Source: Mesorhizobium sp. B2-7-2
Lineage (GTDB): Bacteria; Pseudomonadota; Alphaproteobacteria; Rhizobiales; Rhizobiaceae
DNA length: 64,000 bases
NCBI RefSeq assembly: GCF_006440775.1
Contig: NZ_VFTZ01000017.1
Coordinates: 53,220-117,219 of the forward strand
Reading direction: 5' to 3'
A program made the translations under genes and the position numbers. Within the stretch, counting starts at the first letter, position 1. Each line of letters begins with the position of its first letter. Shown here in pieces: positions 50,536-59,672 of this stretch. The notes below the pieces were generated by a model. It was not told where the DNA came from and searched no databases. It worked only from the letters and a program-made list of their open reading frames with translations.

Positions 50536-51612
50536 ATGGCGTCTGTCGCGATTGGCGATGTCTACAAATCGTTCGGGACCACCCAGATCCTGCATGGCGT
50601 CAGCGTCGATATAGACGACGGCGAGTTCGTCACGCTGGTCGGGCCCTCAGGCTGCGGGAAATCGACGCTTCTCAGGATGATTGCAGGCCTGGAAAAAATC
50701 TCGCGCGGCCATATCTCGATCGGCAGCCGTATCGTGAACGACGTTGCGCCGAAGGAGCGCGACGTGGCCATGGTCTTCCAGAACTACGCGCTCTACCCGC
50801 ATATGACGGTTGCCGAGAACATGGCGTTCTCGCTCATGCTCAAGGGTGTCCCGAAGGCTGACAGCGATTCGGGCGTGAAGCGGGCGGCCGAAATCCTCGG
50901 GCTGGTGCCGCTTTTGTCGCGCTATCCGCGCCAGCTTTCGGGCGGCCAGCGCCAGCGGGTCGCGATGGGCCGGGCAATCGTGCGCAATCCGCAGGTGTTC
51001 CTGTTCGACGAGCCGCTCTCGAACCTCGACGCAAAGCTGAGGGTGCAGATGCGCGCCGAAATCAAGGAGCTGCACCAGCGGCTGAAGACCACGACGGTCT
51101 ATGTCACCCACGACCAGATCGAGGCCATGACCATGGCGGACAAGATCGTGGTCATGCATGACGGCCTCGTCGAGCAGATCGGACCGCCGCTCGAGCTCTA
51201 CGACCGGCCGAACAACCTGTTCGTGGCAAGCTTTATCGGCTCGCCCGCCATGAACCTGCTCAAGGGCGCATTCGCCAATGATGGCCCACCGTCGTTCAGG
51301 GGCGCGGGCGGCATTTCCGTGCCTCTGCGGAAGCCTCTCTCGATCGGCAGCGGCGAAGCCATGGTGCTCGGAGTACGACCCGAGCATCTGCGGCTGGCCG
51401 ACGACGGCATTCCAGTCAAGGTGGCGGTGATCGAGCCGACCGGATCGGAAGTGCAGATCATCGGCCGCACGGTCGGCGGGGAGGACATCGTCGCCAATTT
51501 CCGCGAGCGCCATTCCTTCGCGCCGGGAGAAACCATTCGGCTGTCGGTCGACCCCGGTCCGATCCACCTGTTCGACGGCGAGACCGGCAAGCGAATCGAG
51601 ACGGCGCGATAA
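50536..51612 (+). CDS. Sugar ABC transporter ATP-binding protein (UgpC/MalK type)
   Basis: The 358-residue ATPase has Walker A GPSGCGKST, signature QLSGGQRQRVAMGRAI, Walker B VFLFDEPLSNLDAKLR and switch His in VYVTHDQIEAMT, followed by a C-terminal TOBE/regulatory domain (from about 240). It energises uptake by the two permeases encoded downstream. A GGGAGGA site precedes ATG 50536. It leads the operon ATPase, binding protein, permease, permease. Confidence 0.93.
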   Translation: MASVAIGDVYKSFGTTQILHGVSVDIDDGEFVTLVGPSGCGKSTLLRMIAGLEKISRGHISIGSRIVNDVAPKERDVAMVFQNYALYPHMTVAENMAFSLMLKGVPKADSDSGVKRAAEILGLVPLLSRYPRQLSGGQRQRVAMGRAIVRNPQVFLFDEPLSNLDAKLRVQMRAEIKELHQRLKTTTVYVTHDQIEAMTMADKIVVMHDGLVEQIGPPLELYDRPNNLFVASFIGSPAMNLLKGAFANDGPPSFRGAGGISVPLRKPLSIGSGEAMVLGVRPEHLRLADDGIPVKVAVIEPTGSEVQIIGRTVGGEDIVANFRERHSFAPGETIRLSVDPGPIHLFDGETGKRIETAR

Positions 51613-51650
51613 AAAACCAGGCAACGGCAGAGCAATAGGAGGAAACGAGT

Positions 51651-52976
51651 ATGAAGTTCACCAGACGCGATGTAATCCGCACGACCGCAGCCGCGGCGGC
51701 CGGAGCCCTGGGCAGCCGCTTCGTCGGCTCGAGCGCATTCGCCCAGGAAGGCGTGACCTACAAGCCCGAGGAAGGCGCCAAGCTCAGGCTGCTGCGCTGG
51801 TCGCCCTTCGTGCAGGGCGACGAGGACCAGTGGCTGAAGAATACCAAGCGGTTCACCGAGGCGACAGGCGTGGAGGTGCGCGTCGACAAGGAAAGCTGGG
51901 AAGACATCCGTCCCAAGGCGGCGGTCGCCGCCAATGTCGGCTCCGGCCCCGACCTGATGTTCGTCTGGTTCGACGACCCGCACCAGTATCCCGACAAGCT
52001 GCTCGATGTAACGGAACTGGGTGATTATCTCGGCAAGAAGTATGGCGGCTGGTACGACGGCCCGAAACAATATGCGACGCGCGAGGGCAAGTTCATCGGC
52101 TTGCCGCTGGCCACCATCGGCAACGCCATCGTCTACCGCGAAAGCTGGGTCAAGGAGGCAGGCTTCTCCGAATTCCCAAAGGACACGGCCAGTTTCCTCG
52201 AACTTTGCAAAGCGTTGAAGGCGAAAGGCCATCCCGCCGGCTTCACCCATGGCCACGGCGTCGGCGACGGCAACAATTACGCGCATTGGCTGCTGTGGAG
52301 CCACGGCGGCCAGATGGTCGACGAAGCCGGCAAGGTGACGATCAACAGTCCGGAGACGCTCAAGGCGATCCAGTATGCACAGGAGCTCTACAAGACCTTC
52401 ATCCCCGGCACCGAAAGCTGGCTCGACGTCAACAACAACCGCGCATTCCTGGCCGGGGAAGTGAGCGTGATCGCCAACGGCATCTCAGCCTACAACACAG
52501 CAAAGATCAACAAGGACAAGGACCCGAAGCTGGCCGAGATCGCCAAGGACATCCGCACGACCAACATGCCGATCGGGCCGGTCGGGAAATCGGTCGAGCT
52601 TTTCCAGGTGACCACGGCCGTCATCTTCAACTACACGCCCTACCCCAATGCCGCCAAAGCCTATCTGCAGTTCATGTTTGGGGACCCGCAAATGTCCGAC
52701 TGGATCACCTCGTCGGCGGGCTATTGCTGCCAAACGCTGAAAGCCTTCGACAACAACCCGGTTTGGAAGGCCGATCCCAACAATGCAGCCTACGCGAAAG
52801 CCTCGGCGACGCTGCGCCCCAACGGCTATGCCGGGCCGCTCGGCTATGCATCCGCCGCGACAATGGCTGACTACGTGCTGGTGGACATGTTCGCCAAGGC
52901 GGTGACGGGCCAGGCGACGCCGCAGGAAGCGATGGAGGAGGCCGAAAAACGCGCCAATCGCTACTACCGCGTCTGA
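51651..52976 (+). CDS. Extracellular sugar-binding protein, Tat-type signal
   Basis: The 441-residue family 1 solute-binding protein starts MKFTRRDVIRTTAAAAAGAL, a twin-arginine export signal ending near AFAQ. The mature part has LLRWSPFVQGDEDQWLKNTK and GLPLATIGNAIVYRESWVKE, as in CUT1 binding proteins for oligosaccharides, polyols or glycerol phosphate. AGGAGG precedes the ATG. Confidence 0.92.
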   Translation: MKFTRRDVIRTTAAAAAGALGSRFVGSSAFAQEGVTYKPEEGAKLRLLRWSPFVQGDEDQWLKNTKRFTEATGVEVRVDKESWEDIRPKAAVAANVGSGPDLMFVWFDDPHQYPDKLLDVTELGDYLGKKYGGWYDGPKQYATREGKFIGLPLATIGNAIVYRESWVKEAGFSEFPKDTASFLELCKALKAKGHPAGFTHGHGVGDGNNYAHWLLWSHGGQMVDEAGKVTINSPETLKAIQYAQELYKTFIPGTESWLDVNNNRAFLAGEVSVIANGISAYNTAKINKDKDPKLAEIAKDIRTTNMPIGPVGKSVELFQVTTAVIFNYTPYPNAAKAYLQFMFGDPQMSDWITSSAGYCCQTLKAFDNNPVWKADPNNAAYAKASATLRPNGYAGPLGYASAATMADYVLVDMFAKAVTGQATPQEAMEEAEKRANRYYRV

Positions 52977-52999
52977 TCCTGGCGCAGTTTGAAGCAGGA

Positions 53000-53037
53000 T
53001 GACCGCGCTTTGCGGCTTACCAAGCCAAGCGCGGTCA
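53000..53037 (+). other. Strong intercistronic stem-loop
   Basis: TGACCGCGCTT (53000-53010) pairs with AAGCGCGGTCA (53027-53037), and an inner GGCTT/AAGCC stem continues it above a 3-base bulge. No T run follows. It lies between the binding-protein and permease genes, where such hairpins protect the upstream mRNA and lower expression of the membrane genes. Confidence 0.8.
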
Positions 53038-53073
53038 GCCACAGTTCCACCCGCATAACGAGGAGCCCGCGCC

Positions 53074-54012
53074 ATGGCCGTGCCGTCCGTTGCCGTTCAG
53101 ACGCGCCTGTCGATCCGTTCGAGGCTCGCCGAAAGCAGGAACGCTCTCGGCTTCGGCTTCATGCTGCCGGCGGCGGCGCTGCTCCTGGTCTTTCTCACCT
53201 ATCCGCTCGGGCTCGGCGTCTGGCTCGGCTTCACGGACACGCGCATCGGCCGGCCCGGCATCTTCATCGGCGTCGAGAACTACGAATATCTGTGGAGCGA
53301 CAGCGTCTTCTGGCTCTCGGTGTTCAACACGCTGCTCTACACGGTCAGCGCTTCGATCCTAAAATTCGTGCTCGGCCTCTGGCTGGCTCTCATCCTCAAC
53401 GAGAAGCTGCCCTTCAAGTCGTTCTTCCGCGCCGTCGTGTTGCTGCCCTGGGTCGTGCCGACGGTGCTCTCGGCCATTGCCTTCTGGTGGATCTACGACT
53501 CGCAGTTTTCGATCCTGTCCTGGGCATTGCAGCAGATGGGCCTGATCGACCACCGCATCAATTTTCTCGGTGACCCGACCAATGCGCGCGCCTCGGTCAT
53601 CGCGGCCAATGTGTGGCGCGGCATTCCCTTTGTCGCCATCACGCTGCTTGCCGGACTGCAGACGATCCCGCAATCGCTCTACGAGGCCGCCACGCTCGAC
53701 GGCGCCAGCCGCTGGCAGCTGTTCCGCTACGTGACCCTGCCGTTGCTGACGCCGATCATAGCCATCACCATGACATTTTCGGTCCTGTTCACCTTCACCG
53801 ATTTCCAGCTGATCTATGTGCTGACCCGCGGCGGGCCGGTGAACGCCACGCACCTGATGGCGACATTGTCCTTCCAGCGCGGTATTGCGGGCGGCCAACT
53901 GGGCGAAGGCGCGGCAATCGCGGTCGCCATGATTCCCTTCCTGCTGGCCGCGATCCTGTTCAGCTATTTCGGACTGCAACGGCGCAGATGGCAGCAAGGC
54001 GGCGGAGACTGA
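53074..54012 (+). CDS. Sugar ABC transporter permease 1 (MalF/UgpA type)
   Basis: The 312-residue protein has six hydrophobic segments and the EAA loop EAATLDGASRWQLFRYVTLP, which docks to the ATPase. ENYEYLWSDSVFWLSVFNTL is typical of MalF-type members. Its stop is followed after one base by the next ATG. Confidence 0.93.
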   Translation: MAVPSVAVQTRLSIRSRLAESRNALGFGFMLPAAALLLVFLTYPLGLGVWLGFTDTRIGRPGIFIGVENYEYLWSDSVFWLSVFNTLLYTVSASILKFVLGLWLALILNEKLPFKSFFRAVVLLPWVVPTVLSAIAFWWIYDSQFSILSWALQQMGLIDHRINFLGDPTNARASVIAANVWRGIPFVAITLLAGLQTIPQSLYEAATLDGASRWQLFRYVTLPLLTPIIAITMTFSVLFTFTDFQLIYVLTRGGPVNATHLMATLSFQRGIAGGQLGEGAAIAVAMIPFLLAAILFSYFGLQRRRWQQGGGD

Positions 54013-54013
54013 C

Positions 54014-54907
54014 ATGGCCGCGATCAAGGAAGTCGAGCGCCAGGAGACCGACGAAGGCGGCATGGGCTACCTGCAAAGCCTGCCGCGGCGGGTGGTGACG
54101 GTCTATCTGCCGCTGCTGGTGTTTCTGATCGTCCTCTTGTTTCCGTTCTACTGGATGACGATCACGGCTGTTAAGCCCAATATCGAGATGACCGACTATG
54201 TGAACTACAATCCGTTCTGGGTCGTGCATCCGACGCTGGAGCACATTCGCTATCTGCTCTTCGAGACCTCCTATCCAGGTTGGTTGCTCAACACGATCAT
54301 CATTTCGACCGCCGCAACTTTCCTGTCGCTGGCGGCTGCCGTGCTTGCTGCGTATGCGATCGAGCGGCTGAGGTTTTCGGGGGCACGGCAGGTTGGCCTC
54401 GCCGTCTTCCTCGCCTATCTCGTGCCGCCCTCTATCCTGTTCATTCCGCTGTCGGTGATGGTGTTCAACCTCGGTCTTTACGACACGCCGTTCGCGCTGA
54501 TCCTCACCTATCCGACCTTCCTCATCCCGTTCTGCACCTGGCTTCTGATGAGCTACTTCCGCTCGATCCCCTTCGAGTTGGAGGAATGCGCGCTCATCGA
54601 TGGCGCGAGCCGCTGGCAGATCCTCACCAAGATAGTGCTGCCGCTGTCGGTTCCCGGTCTGATCTCGGCCGGCATCTTCGCCTTCACCTTGTCCTGGAAT
54701 GAGTTCATCTATGCGCTGACCTTCATCCAGTCTTCGGAGAAGAAGACGGTGCCGGTCGGCGTGCTCACCGAACTCGTTCGCTCCGACGTCTATGAATGGG
54801 GCGCGCTCATGGCCGGCGCGCTGATCGGGTCGCTGCCGGTGGTGGTGCTCTATTCCTTTTTCGTCGAGCACTATGTTTCATCGATGACGGGCGCGGTGAA
54901 GGAATAG
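54014..54907 (+). CDS. Sugar ABC transporter permease 2 (MalG/UgpE type)
   Basis: The 297-residue protein has six hydrophobic segments and the EAA loop EECALIDGASRWQILTKIVL. It forms the heterodimeric channel with permease 1. A small AAGCGC/GCGCTT hairpin (54908-54923) follows the stop codon. Confidence 0.93.
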   Translation: MAAIKEVERQETDEGGMGYLQSLPRRVVTVYLPLLVFLIVLLFPFYWMTITAVKPNIEMTDYVNYNPFWVVHPTLEHIRYLLFETSYPGWLLNTIIISTAATFLSLAAAVLAAYAIERLRFSGARQVGLAVFLAYLVPPSILFIPLSVMVFNLGLYDTPFALILTYPTFLIPFCTWLLMSYFRSIPFELEECALIDGASRWQILTKIVLPLSVPGLISAGIFAFTLSWNEFIYALTFIQSSEKKTVPVGVLTELVRSDVYEWGALMAGALIGSLPVVVLYSFFVEHYVSSMTGAVKE

Positions 54908-54952
54908 AAGCGCTTTCGCGCTTGGCACCTGACGTCGGGCTTGTGACCGGGG

Positions 54953-56395
54953 CTAACAGAGCGGCACCAACTTTGCCGCTTCGCGGATGGCTCGCGCGGC
55001 GCCCGGATTGCTGACCGGATAGCCAGAGATGAAGCCCTCGACCGAGAAGCCGGGGAATTCGGTGCGCAGACGGTCCGCGATGGCAGCAGCCTCGCGACCT
55101 TCGCCTAGTTTCGCATGGGCGAGCATCAGGAAGATCAGCACGTGCGGCGAATCCGGCGTGCTCCGTCGCAGCGCGGCTATGGCTTCCCGGTGCCTGCCGG
55201 CCGTGAACAGGACGCGCCCCTGCATGCCGAAATACCAGGGCGGGGCAAGCGGGTTGAGTCGCATGGCGCGCTCGATGAGCGGGATGGCTTCCGCCGGATC
55301 GCCGGCGACCAGCGCCTTGCTGCCGGCAAGCAGCGCCAGCGTGTCGGCATGGTTGGAACCGCATTCGAAGGCGCGCCGGTGCGCCCTTTCAGCTGCCTCC
55401 AAATCGCCCAGGCAACCCATGAGGTCGCCGAAGCAGTTGTGCGCAGTGCTGTCGCTCGGATCGAGCCGCAGCGCATTCTCGGCCGCCCAGCGCCATTTGG
55501 CGATCGAGGCGCTCAGATTGTCTCCGAAGCCGTTGCATGCCTCGATCGAATAGGCGTAGGCAAGTTCGGTCCAAGCCTTGACCAGGGTCGGGTCAAGTTC
55601 GAGCGCGCGTGAAAACAGCCTGATGGCTTCCCTGTTGCCGCTGCGGCTGAAGGTGTTGTGCTGCTCGACGCCCAGCAGATAGCAGTCATAGGCGCGCAGG
55701 CTGGCCGGCGGCTTGCGAAGGATTGCATTGCGGCCGACCGTGGCGATCGCTCCGAAACAGCCGGCAAGCACGTTGATCACGCTTTCGGTCAGGCTGTCCT
55801 GCAGCGCGAAGATGTCCTCGACGGACCGGTCGAAGCGTTCGCTCCACAGGCTGACGCCGGTTCGCGCATCGGCCAGCTCCATCGTAAGCCGCACTCGCTG
55901 GGTGTCGGCGCGCAACTGACCGGACAGAAGATAGGCAGCGCCCAGGGCCTTGCCGTCGGCGGCGAAATCGGCCGGCTTGCTGCCCAGCGCCTTCATGGTG
56001 TGGAAGGCAATGACCGGCAGATCCGCGTAGCGCGCAAGGTCGATGGTAATGTCGGACGACAGCCCGCGAGCAAAGCGGCGCCATTGCTCGTCGGCGTTCA
56101 GGCATTCGACGGGAAATATCGCAAGGACCGGCGAAGTGTCGGGCACGGCCGGCATGGCTGTGACGGCGTTGATATGCATGGCAAGCGCGACCTTGCTGCG
56201 GACGCCGAGCTTTTCGTAGATCGCGGCGAGATGGGTGCGCACGGTGGATGGCGCGATGAACAGCGCCTCGCCGATCTCGCGATAGGTCAGGCCAGCCGCG
56301 AACCTTTCCGCCACCGCACGCTCGCGCTCGGACAAGGCCGGCACAGGCTGGCGCGCTGAAAGCGCGGCCGGTATGGACGCAACGTCGTGGTTCAT
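54953..56395 (-). CDS. LuxR-type HTH / TolB-like / TPR regulator
   Basis: The 480-residue protein has an N-terminal LuxR helix-turn-helix at residues about 20-75 (LSERERAVAERFAAGLTYRE, IAPSTVRTHLAAIYEKLGVR). A FlgO/TolB-N-like domain follows at about 85-210 (LSSDITIDLARYADLPVIAF, VRLTMELADARTGVSLWSER), then TPR repeats to the end (REAIRLFSRALELDPTLVKA). This layout is known from signal-responsive regulators related to adenylate-cyclase-linked proteins. It is convergent with the sugar transporter; the signal is unknown. Confidence 0.87.
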   Translation of the reverse strand: MNHDVASIPAALSARQPVPALSERERAVAERFAAGLTYREIGEALFIAPSTVRTHLAAIYEKLGVRSKVALAMHINAVTAMPAVPDTSPVLAIFPVECLNADEQWRRFARGLSSDITIDLARYADLPVIAFHTMKALGSKPADFAADGKALGAAYLLSGQLRADTQRVRLTMELADARTGVSLWSERFDRSVEDIFALQDSLTESVINVLAGCFGAIATVGRNAILRKPPASLRAYDCYLLGVEQHNTFSRSGNREAIRLFSRALELDPTLVKAWTELAYAYSIEACNGFGDNLSASIAKWRWAAENALRLDPSDSTAHNCFGDLMGCLGDLEAAERAHRRAFECGSNHADTLALLAGSKALVAGDPAEAIPLIERAMRLNPLAPPWYFGMQGRVLFTAGRHREAIAALRRSTPDSPHVLIFLMLAHAKLGEGREAAAIADRLRTEFPGFSVEGFISGYPVSNPGAARAIREAAKLVPLC

Positions 56396-56560
56396 CTCGA
56401 TTCCTGCCCGCGGACGGCGACATTATCAACGCCCCGCCCCCCGCAAAATACTACAAATGCAGGACCCAAAACACTGCATGCAGCCGATGGATCGACCGAG
56501 CGTGGCGGTTCAGGCTCCCGGCGTGCCCTCGATGAGGGCCGTTCTTCCGAGGAGCCGACG

Positions 56561-56812
56561 ATGAAACCCATGTTGAACACGATTTCCGATTTTTACGGCG
56601 CCGTGCGGCTCGACCTCCGCGACCCGCCGGCCGGAGGAAGCTTGACGCGTCATCCCGGGGTGTTCGGCCTTTTGGCCGTGTGGCACGAACGAGCCTGCTT
56701 CCGCGAGGAGCTGGCGCTCAAGGCGCGCTATACGCCATATCTGATCGGCGATATCGGTCTGACCATGGACGAGGTGCGGGAGGAGCTCGCTAAACCGTTC
56801 TGGCGCCGATAG
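56561..56812 (+). CDS. DUF1127-like small protein
   Basis: The 83-residue protein ends RYTPYLIGDIGLTMDEVREE followed by KPFWRR, a tail typical of alphaproteobacterial DUF1127-like proteins. The rest (MLNTISDFYGAVRLDLRDPP) is not basic as in classical members. GAGGAG six bases before ATG 56561 supports the start. It is divergent from the LuxR/TPR gene across 165 bp. Confidence 0.75.
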   Translation: MKPMLNTISDFYGAVRLDLRDPPAGGSLTRHPGVFGLLAVWHERACFREELALKARYTPYLIGDIGLTMDEVREELAKPFWRR

Positions 56813-56814
56813 GA

Positions 56815-57234
56815 TCAGAAACTCACCACCACCGCATCTTCGCTCCGCTTCGCTGGCCCATGAAACACCGCCTCGATGTTGTTGCCGTCCGGATCGATCA
56901 GGAAGCAGGCATAGTATCCGGGATGGTAGCGCCGTTCGCCCGGCGCGCCATTGTCCTTGCCGCCTGCGGCGAGCCCGGCCTGGTAGAAGGCATCGACCAT
57001 GGCGCGGTCCTCCGCCTGGAAGGCGAGATGGTGCCGGCCGGTGAGCACGCCTTGGGCGGAACGGCTGTCGGGGCTCGAGACGAACAGCTCGTCGGCCCAG
57101 AAATGGTCCTCAGCGCCGCCGCCGATCGGGATGCCCAGCACTTCGAACAGGCTGCTGTAGAAGCGCCGGCTGGCCTCGATGTCGCGCACCACCAGGTGAA
57201 GGTGATCGATGAGCCGGCCGCGATAGAGTTCCAT
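56815..57234 (-). CDS. VOC-family (glyoxalase-like) protein
   Basis: The 139-residue protein has one pair of beta-alpha-beta-beta-beta units. IDHLHLVVRDIEASRRFYSS gives the first metal-ligand His region, and the second half holds HHLAFQAEDRAMVDAFY and YYACFLIDPDGNNIEAVFHG with the late Glu. VOC proteins include dioxygenases, isomerases and resistance proteins; the substrate is unknown. Confidence 0.9.
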   Translation of the reverse strand: MELYRGRLIDHLHLVVRDIEASRRFYSSLFEVLGIPIGGGAEDHFWADELFVSSPDSRSAQGVLTGRHHLAFQAEDRAMVDAFYQAGLAAGGKDNGAPGERRYHPGYYACFLIDPDGNNIEAVFHGPAKRSEDAVVVSF

Positions 57235-57412
57235 GGGATGCTCCTGGTTGAGAGGGTAAATCTAGATGGTACGGATGTGCGGTCAATGACGGGTACCGCC
57301 GGCTGCTGACACTTTCAGCCACGCGCGGGACGGCGCCCGGAACAACAAAATCGGCCCCTCAAAAAATCCGGATAAAAAATGCAACCAGATTGTAGGATTG
57401 GCTCCCGCCCCG

Positions 57413-57484
57413 GCGTCCTTCGGACGCAAACGGCCCGGTGGACTGGAAAAGCCGTGCCGCATCAAACAGGATGCCTTTCGGCAT
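57413..57484 (+). promoter_or_regulatory. Structured 5' leader of the MFS gene
   Basis: Two small perfect hairpins precede the ribosome site: GCGTCC/GGACGC with a TTC loop (57413-57427), and ATGCC/GGCAT with a TTTC loop (57471-57484), which ends right at the GGGAG site. They could influence translation start. The upstream part (57235-57412) is AT-rich around 57365-57400 and probably holds the promoter; no gene is seen there. Confidence 0.35.
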
Positions 57485-57496
57485 GGGAGCAGAACC

Positions 57497-58705
57497 ATGA
57501 ACCATTCCTATCGTTGGGTCATCGTCGCGGCCGGCGCGCTGATGACCTGCGTGGCGCTCGGCGCCATGTTTTCGCTGGCGATCTTTCTGGAGCCGATGTC
57601 GCTCGACACGAACTGGTCGCGCACCGGAATTTCCAGCGCCATGACCTTGAATTTCCTGGTGATGGGTCTGGGCGGCTTCGCCTGGGGCGCGATCTATGAC
57701 CGGGTCGGCGCCAGGCCCGTGGTGCTTGCGGGCGCGGTGTTGCTCGGACTGTCGCTGGTGGTGGCGAGCCGGGCCACCTCGCTGCTGGTCTTCCAGCTCA
57801 GCTACGGCGTCATCGTCGGGCTGGCGGCCAGCGCCTTCTTCGCGCCGATGATCGCGCTCACCACCGCCTGGTTCGACACCAATCGCAGCCTCGCCGTCTC
57901 GCTGGTCTCGGCCGGCATGGGCGTGGCCCCGATGACCATTTCGCCCTTCGCCCGCTGGCTGATCACGGCCTATGACTGGCGCACCGCCATGTTCGACATC
58001 GGCGTGATGGCCTGGGTGCTCTTGTTGCCCGCCGTCTTGCTGGTGCGCCAGCCACCGGCGGCGGTCGCAGCCAGCGACGGCACGCCGGCGCCCGTCACCG
58101 ACGATCCAAGAATGAGCGTCGGCCAGGCGCTGCGCTCGCCGCAATTCATCGTACTGGGCCTCACCTTCTTCGCCTGCTGCGCGGCGCATTCGGGCCCGAT
58201 CTTCCACATGGTGAGCTATGCCATGTCCTGCGGTGTGGCGCCGATGGCGGCCGTGTCGATCTACAGCGTCGAGGGGCTGGCCGGCCTTGGCGGGCGCGTG
58301 CTCTACGGCGTGCTCGGCGACCGGCTGGGTGTCAAGCCGGTGCTGGTCACCGGGCTTGCTATCCAAGGCCTGGTGATTGCCGCTTATCTCACGGTCGGCC
58401 AGCTCGAGCAGTTCTACCTTCTGGCCGTCATCTTCGGCGCCACCTATGGCGGCGTGATGCCGCTTTACGCGGTGCTGGCGCGCGAATATTTCGGCCTGCG
58501 CATCATCGGCACCATCCTCGGCGCGGCCACGATGCTCTCCAGCCTCGGCATGTCGCTCGGGCCGCTTGCTGGCGGCATGATCTACGACGCCACTGCCAGC
58601 TATCACTGGCTGTTCATCGGCTCGGCGCTGATCGGGTTGGGCGCAGCCGGGATCGCGATCGCCTTCCCCCCGCAGCCGAGCCGGCAGAAGCTGCAGATGG
58701 CTTGA
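57497..58705 (+). CDS. MFS transporter (oxalate/formate antiporter-like)
   Basis: The 402-residue transporter has 12 hydrophobic segments. GAIYDRVGARPVVLAGAVLL gives the TM2-3 MFS motif, and GVLGDRLGVKPVLVTGLAIQ repeats it in the second half. NYLG-type features and overall length resemble the OFA/monocarboxylate group. GGGAG before ATG 57497 marks the start. The substrate is unknown. Confidence 0.88.
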   Translation: MNHSYRWVIVAAGALMTCVALGAMFSLAIFLEPMSLDTNWSRTGISSAMTLNFLVMGLGGFAWGAIYDRVGARPVVLAGAVLLGLSLVVASRATSLLVFQLSYGVIVGLAASAFFAPMIALTTAWFDTNRSLAVSLVSAGMGVAPMTISPFARWLITAYDWRTAMFDIGVMAWVLLLPAVLLVRQPPAAVAASDGTPAPVTDDPRMSVGQALRSPQFIVLGLTFFACCAAHSGPIFHMVSYAMSCGVAPMAAVSIYSVEGLAGLGGRVLYGVLGDRLGVKPVLVTGLAIQGLVIAAYLTVGQLEQFYLLAVIFGATYGGVMPLYAVLAREYFGLRIIGTILGAATMLSSLGMSLGPLAGGMIYDATASYHWLFIGSALIGLGAAGIAIAFPPQPSRQKLQMA

Positions 58706-58717
58706 AGGCGATCGGAA

Positions 58718-58743
58718 GCGGCCGCCCGACGGAAGGCGGCCGC
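58718..58743. other. GC-rich stem-loop after the MFS gene
   Basis: GCGGCCGCC and GGCGGCCGC form a perfect 9-bp stem with an 8-nt loop, 12 bp past the stop codon. There is no T run, so it is at best a weak terminator. The remaining sequence to 58921 holds no clear gene. Confidence 0.5.
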
Positions 58744-58921
58744 AGTTCCTGGTTCAGTGACTGGCGGGCGGCGACGCGGGATGGCGCTTTTCGAGTTCTG
58801 CCGCTGTGGTCTGCCGACCTGTGTTGCGCAGGCGCTCCAGATAGGCCGGCGAAACCCTTGTAGCCGTCGTGATAGCAATTTATTCTTCGAGCCCGGCCTC
58901 GAGCGGGTGACTGCGGTGGCA

Positions 58922-59629
58922 ATGACGGAAATGGACCCGGCGCAGACAGCTGCAAAAGCTCTCAATGACGAAGTTGCGGCCGACGCAAAAGCCTATCTCG
59001 ACTCCGCCGTATCAACACTCACCGTGCCGGTGCCGCTCTTGATGGGCATCGGCTTTGCCGTCCATTCGCTGGCAACAAAACCGACGCCGTCGGAGGATGC
59101 AAAAGTGTCGGTCGCCGGGGTCGACGTACCGCTGGCGATCGCCGTGGTGCTTGTCATGTCGCTGAACGGCCTGTCACTGCTCCACATTGGAAGGATGGTG
59201 TCGCTGCTTCATGCCGCATGGCGGCAAGAATCGACCAGGGACGTCGTTGCCAATGTGCTGCTGCATCAGCCGAACATGCTGAACCCGTTCGCCGGCGCGG
59301 CGTCTTTTCGCAACGGCGTTCCAGGCCCGCTCTCCTGGTTGCTCAGTCTTGTGCCGAAACTGGCGGCAGGCGCCCTCATAGGGCTTTGCGCCATGTTCCT
59401 TGTCTCGCTTGGCAACCATTGGCCCGCCGCGGCCGGTATGTGGTTCACGATCGCGGTCCTGTTCGCCATCACCATGCACGCCGCGGGCATGGCCGGTATG
59501 ATCTTGATACTGCCACCACTGATCATCGACCTTAGCGGTCGGAAATCGCTGGTGCCGTTTATACTCGGGCTGGCCGTCGGCACGGCGGCGGCATTGCGGT
59601 TCGATATCGCCATCGGCACGCCGATCTAG
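58922..59629 (+). CDS. Four-TM membrane protein of unknown function
   Basis: The 235-residue protein has four to six hydrophobic stretches (VPVPLLMGIGFAVHSL, PLAIAVVLVMSLNGLSLL, LVPKLAAGALIGLCAMFLVS, FVPFILGLAVGTAAALRF area) and a soluble acidic N-terminus. It shares no family that I can name. ATG 58922 is a choice among weak ribosome sites; the frame is open to 58757. Confidence 0.6.
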   Translation: MTEMDPAQTAAKALNDEVAADAKAYLDSAVSTLTVPVPLLMGIGFAVHSLATKPTPSEDAKVSVAGVDVPLAIAVVLVMSLNGLSLLHIGRMVSLLHAAWRQESTRDVVANVLLHQPNMLNPFAGAASFRNGVPGPLSWLLSLVPKLAAGALIGLCAMFLVSLGNHWPAAAGMWFTIAVLFAITMHAAGMAGMILILPPLIIDLSGRKSLVPFILGLAVGTAAALRFDIAIGTPI

Positions 59630-59672
59630 ACTGCTTCACCGAGACGAAGCATTTCTCCCGGTCCAAGCGATA

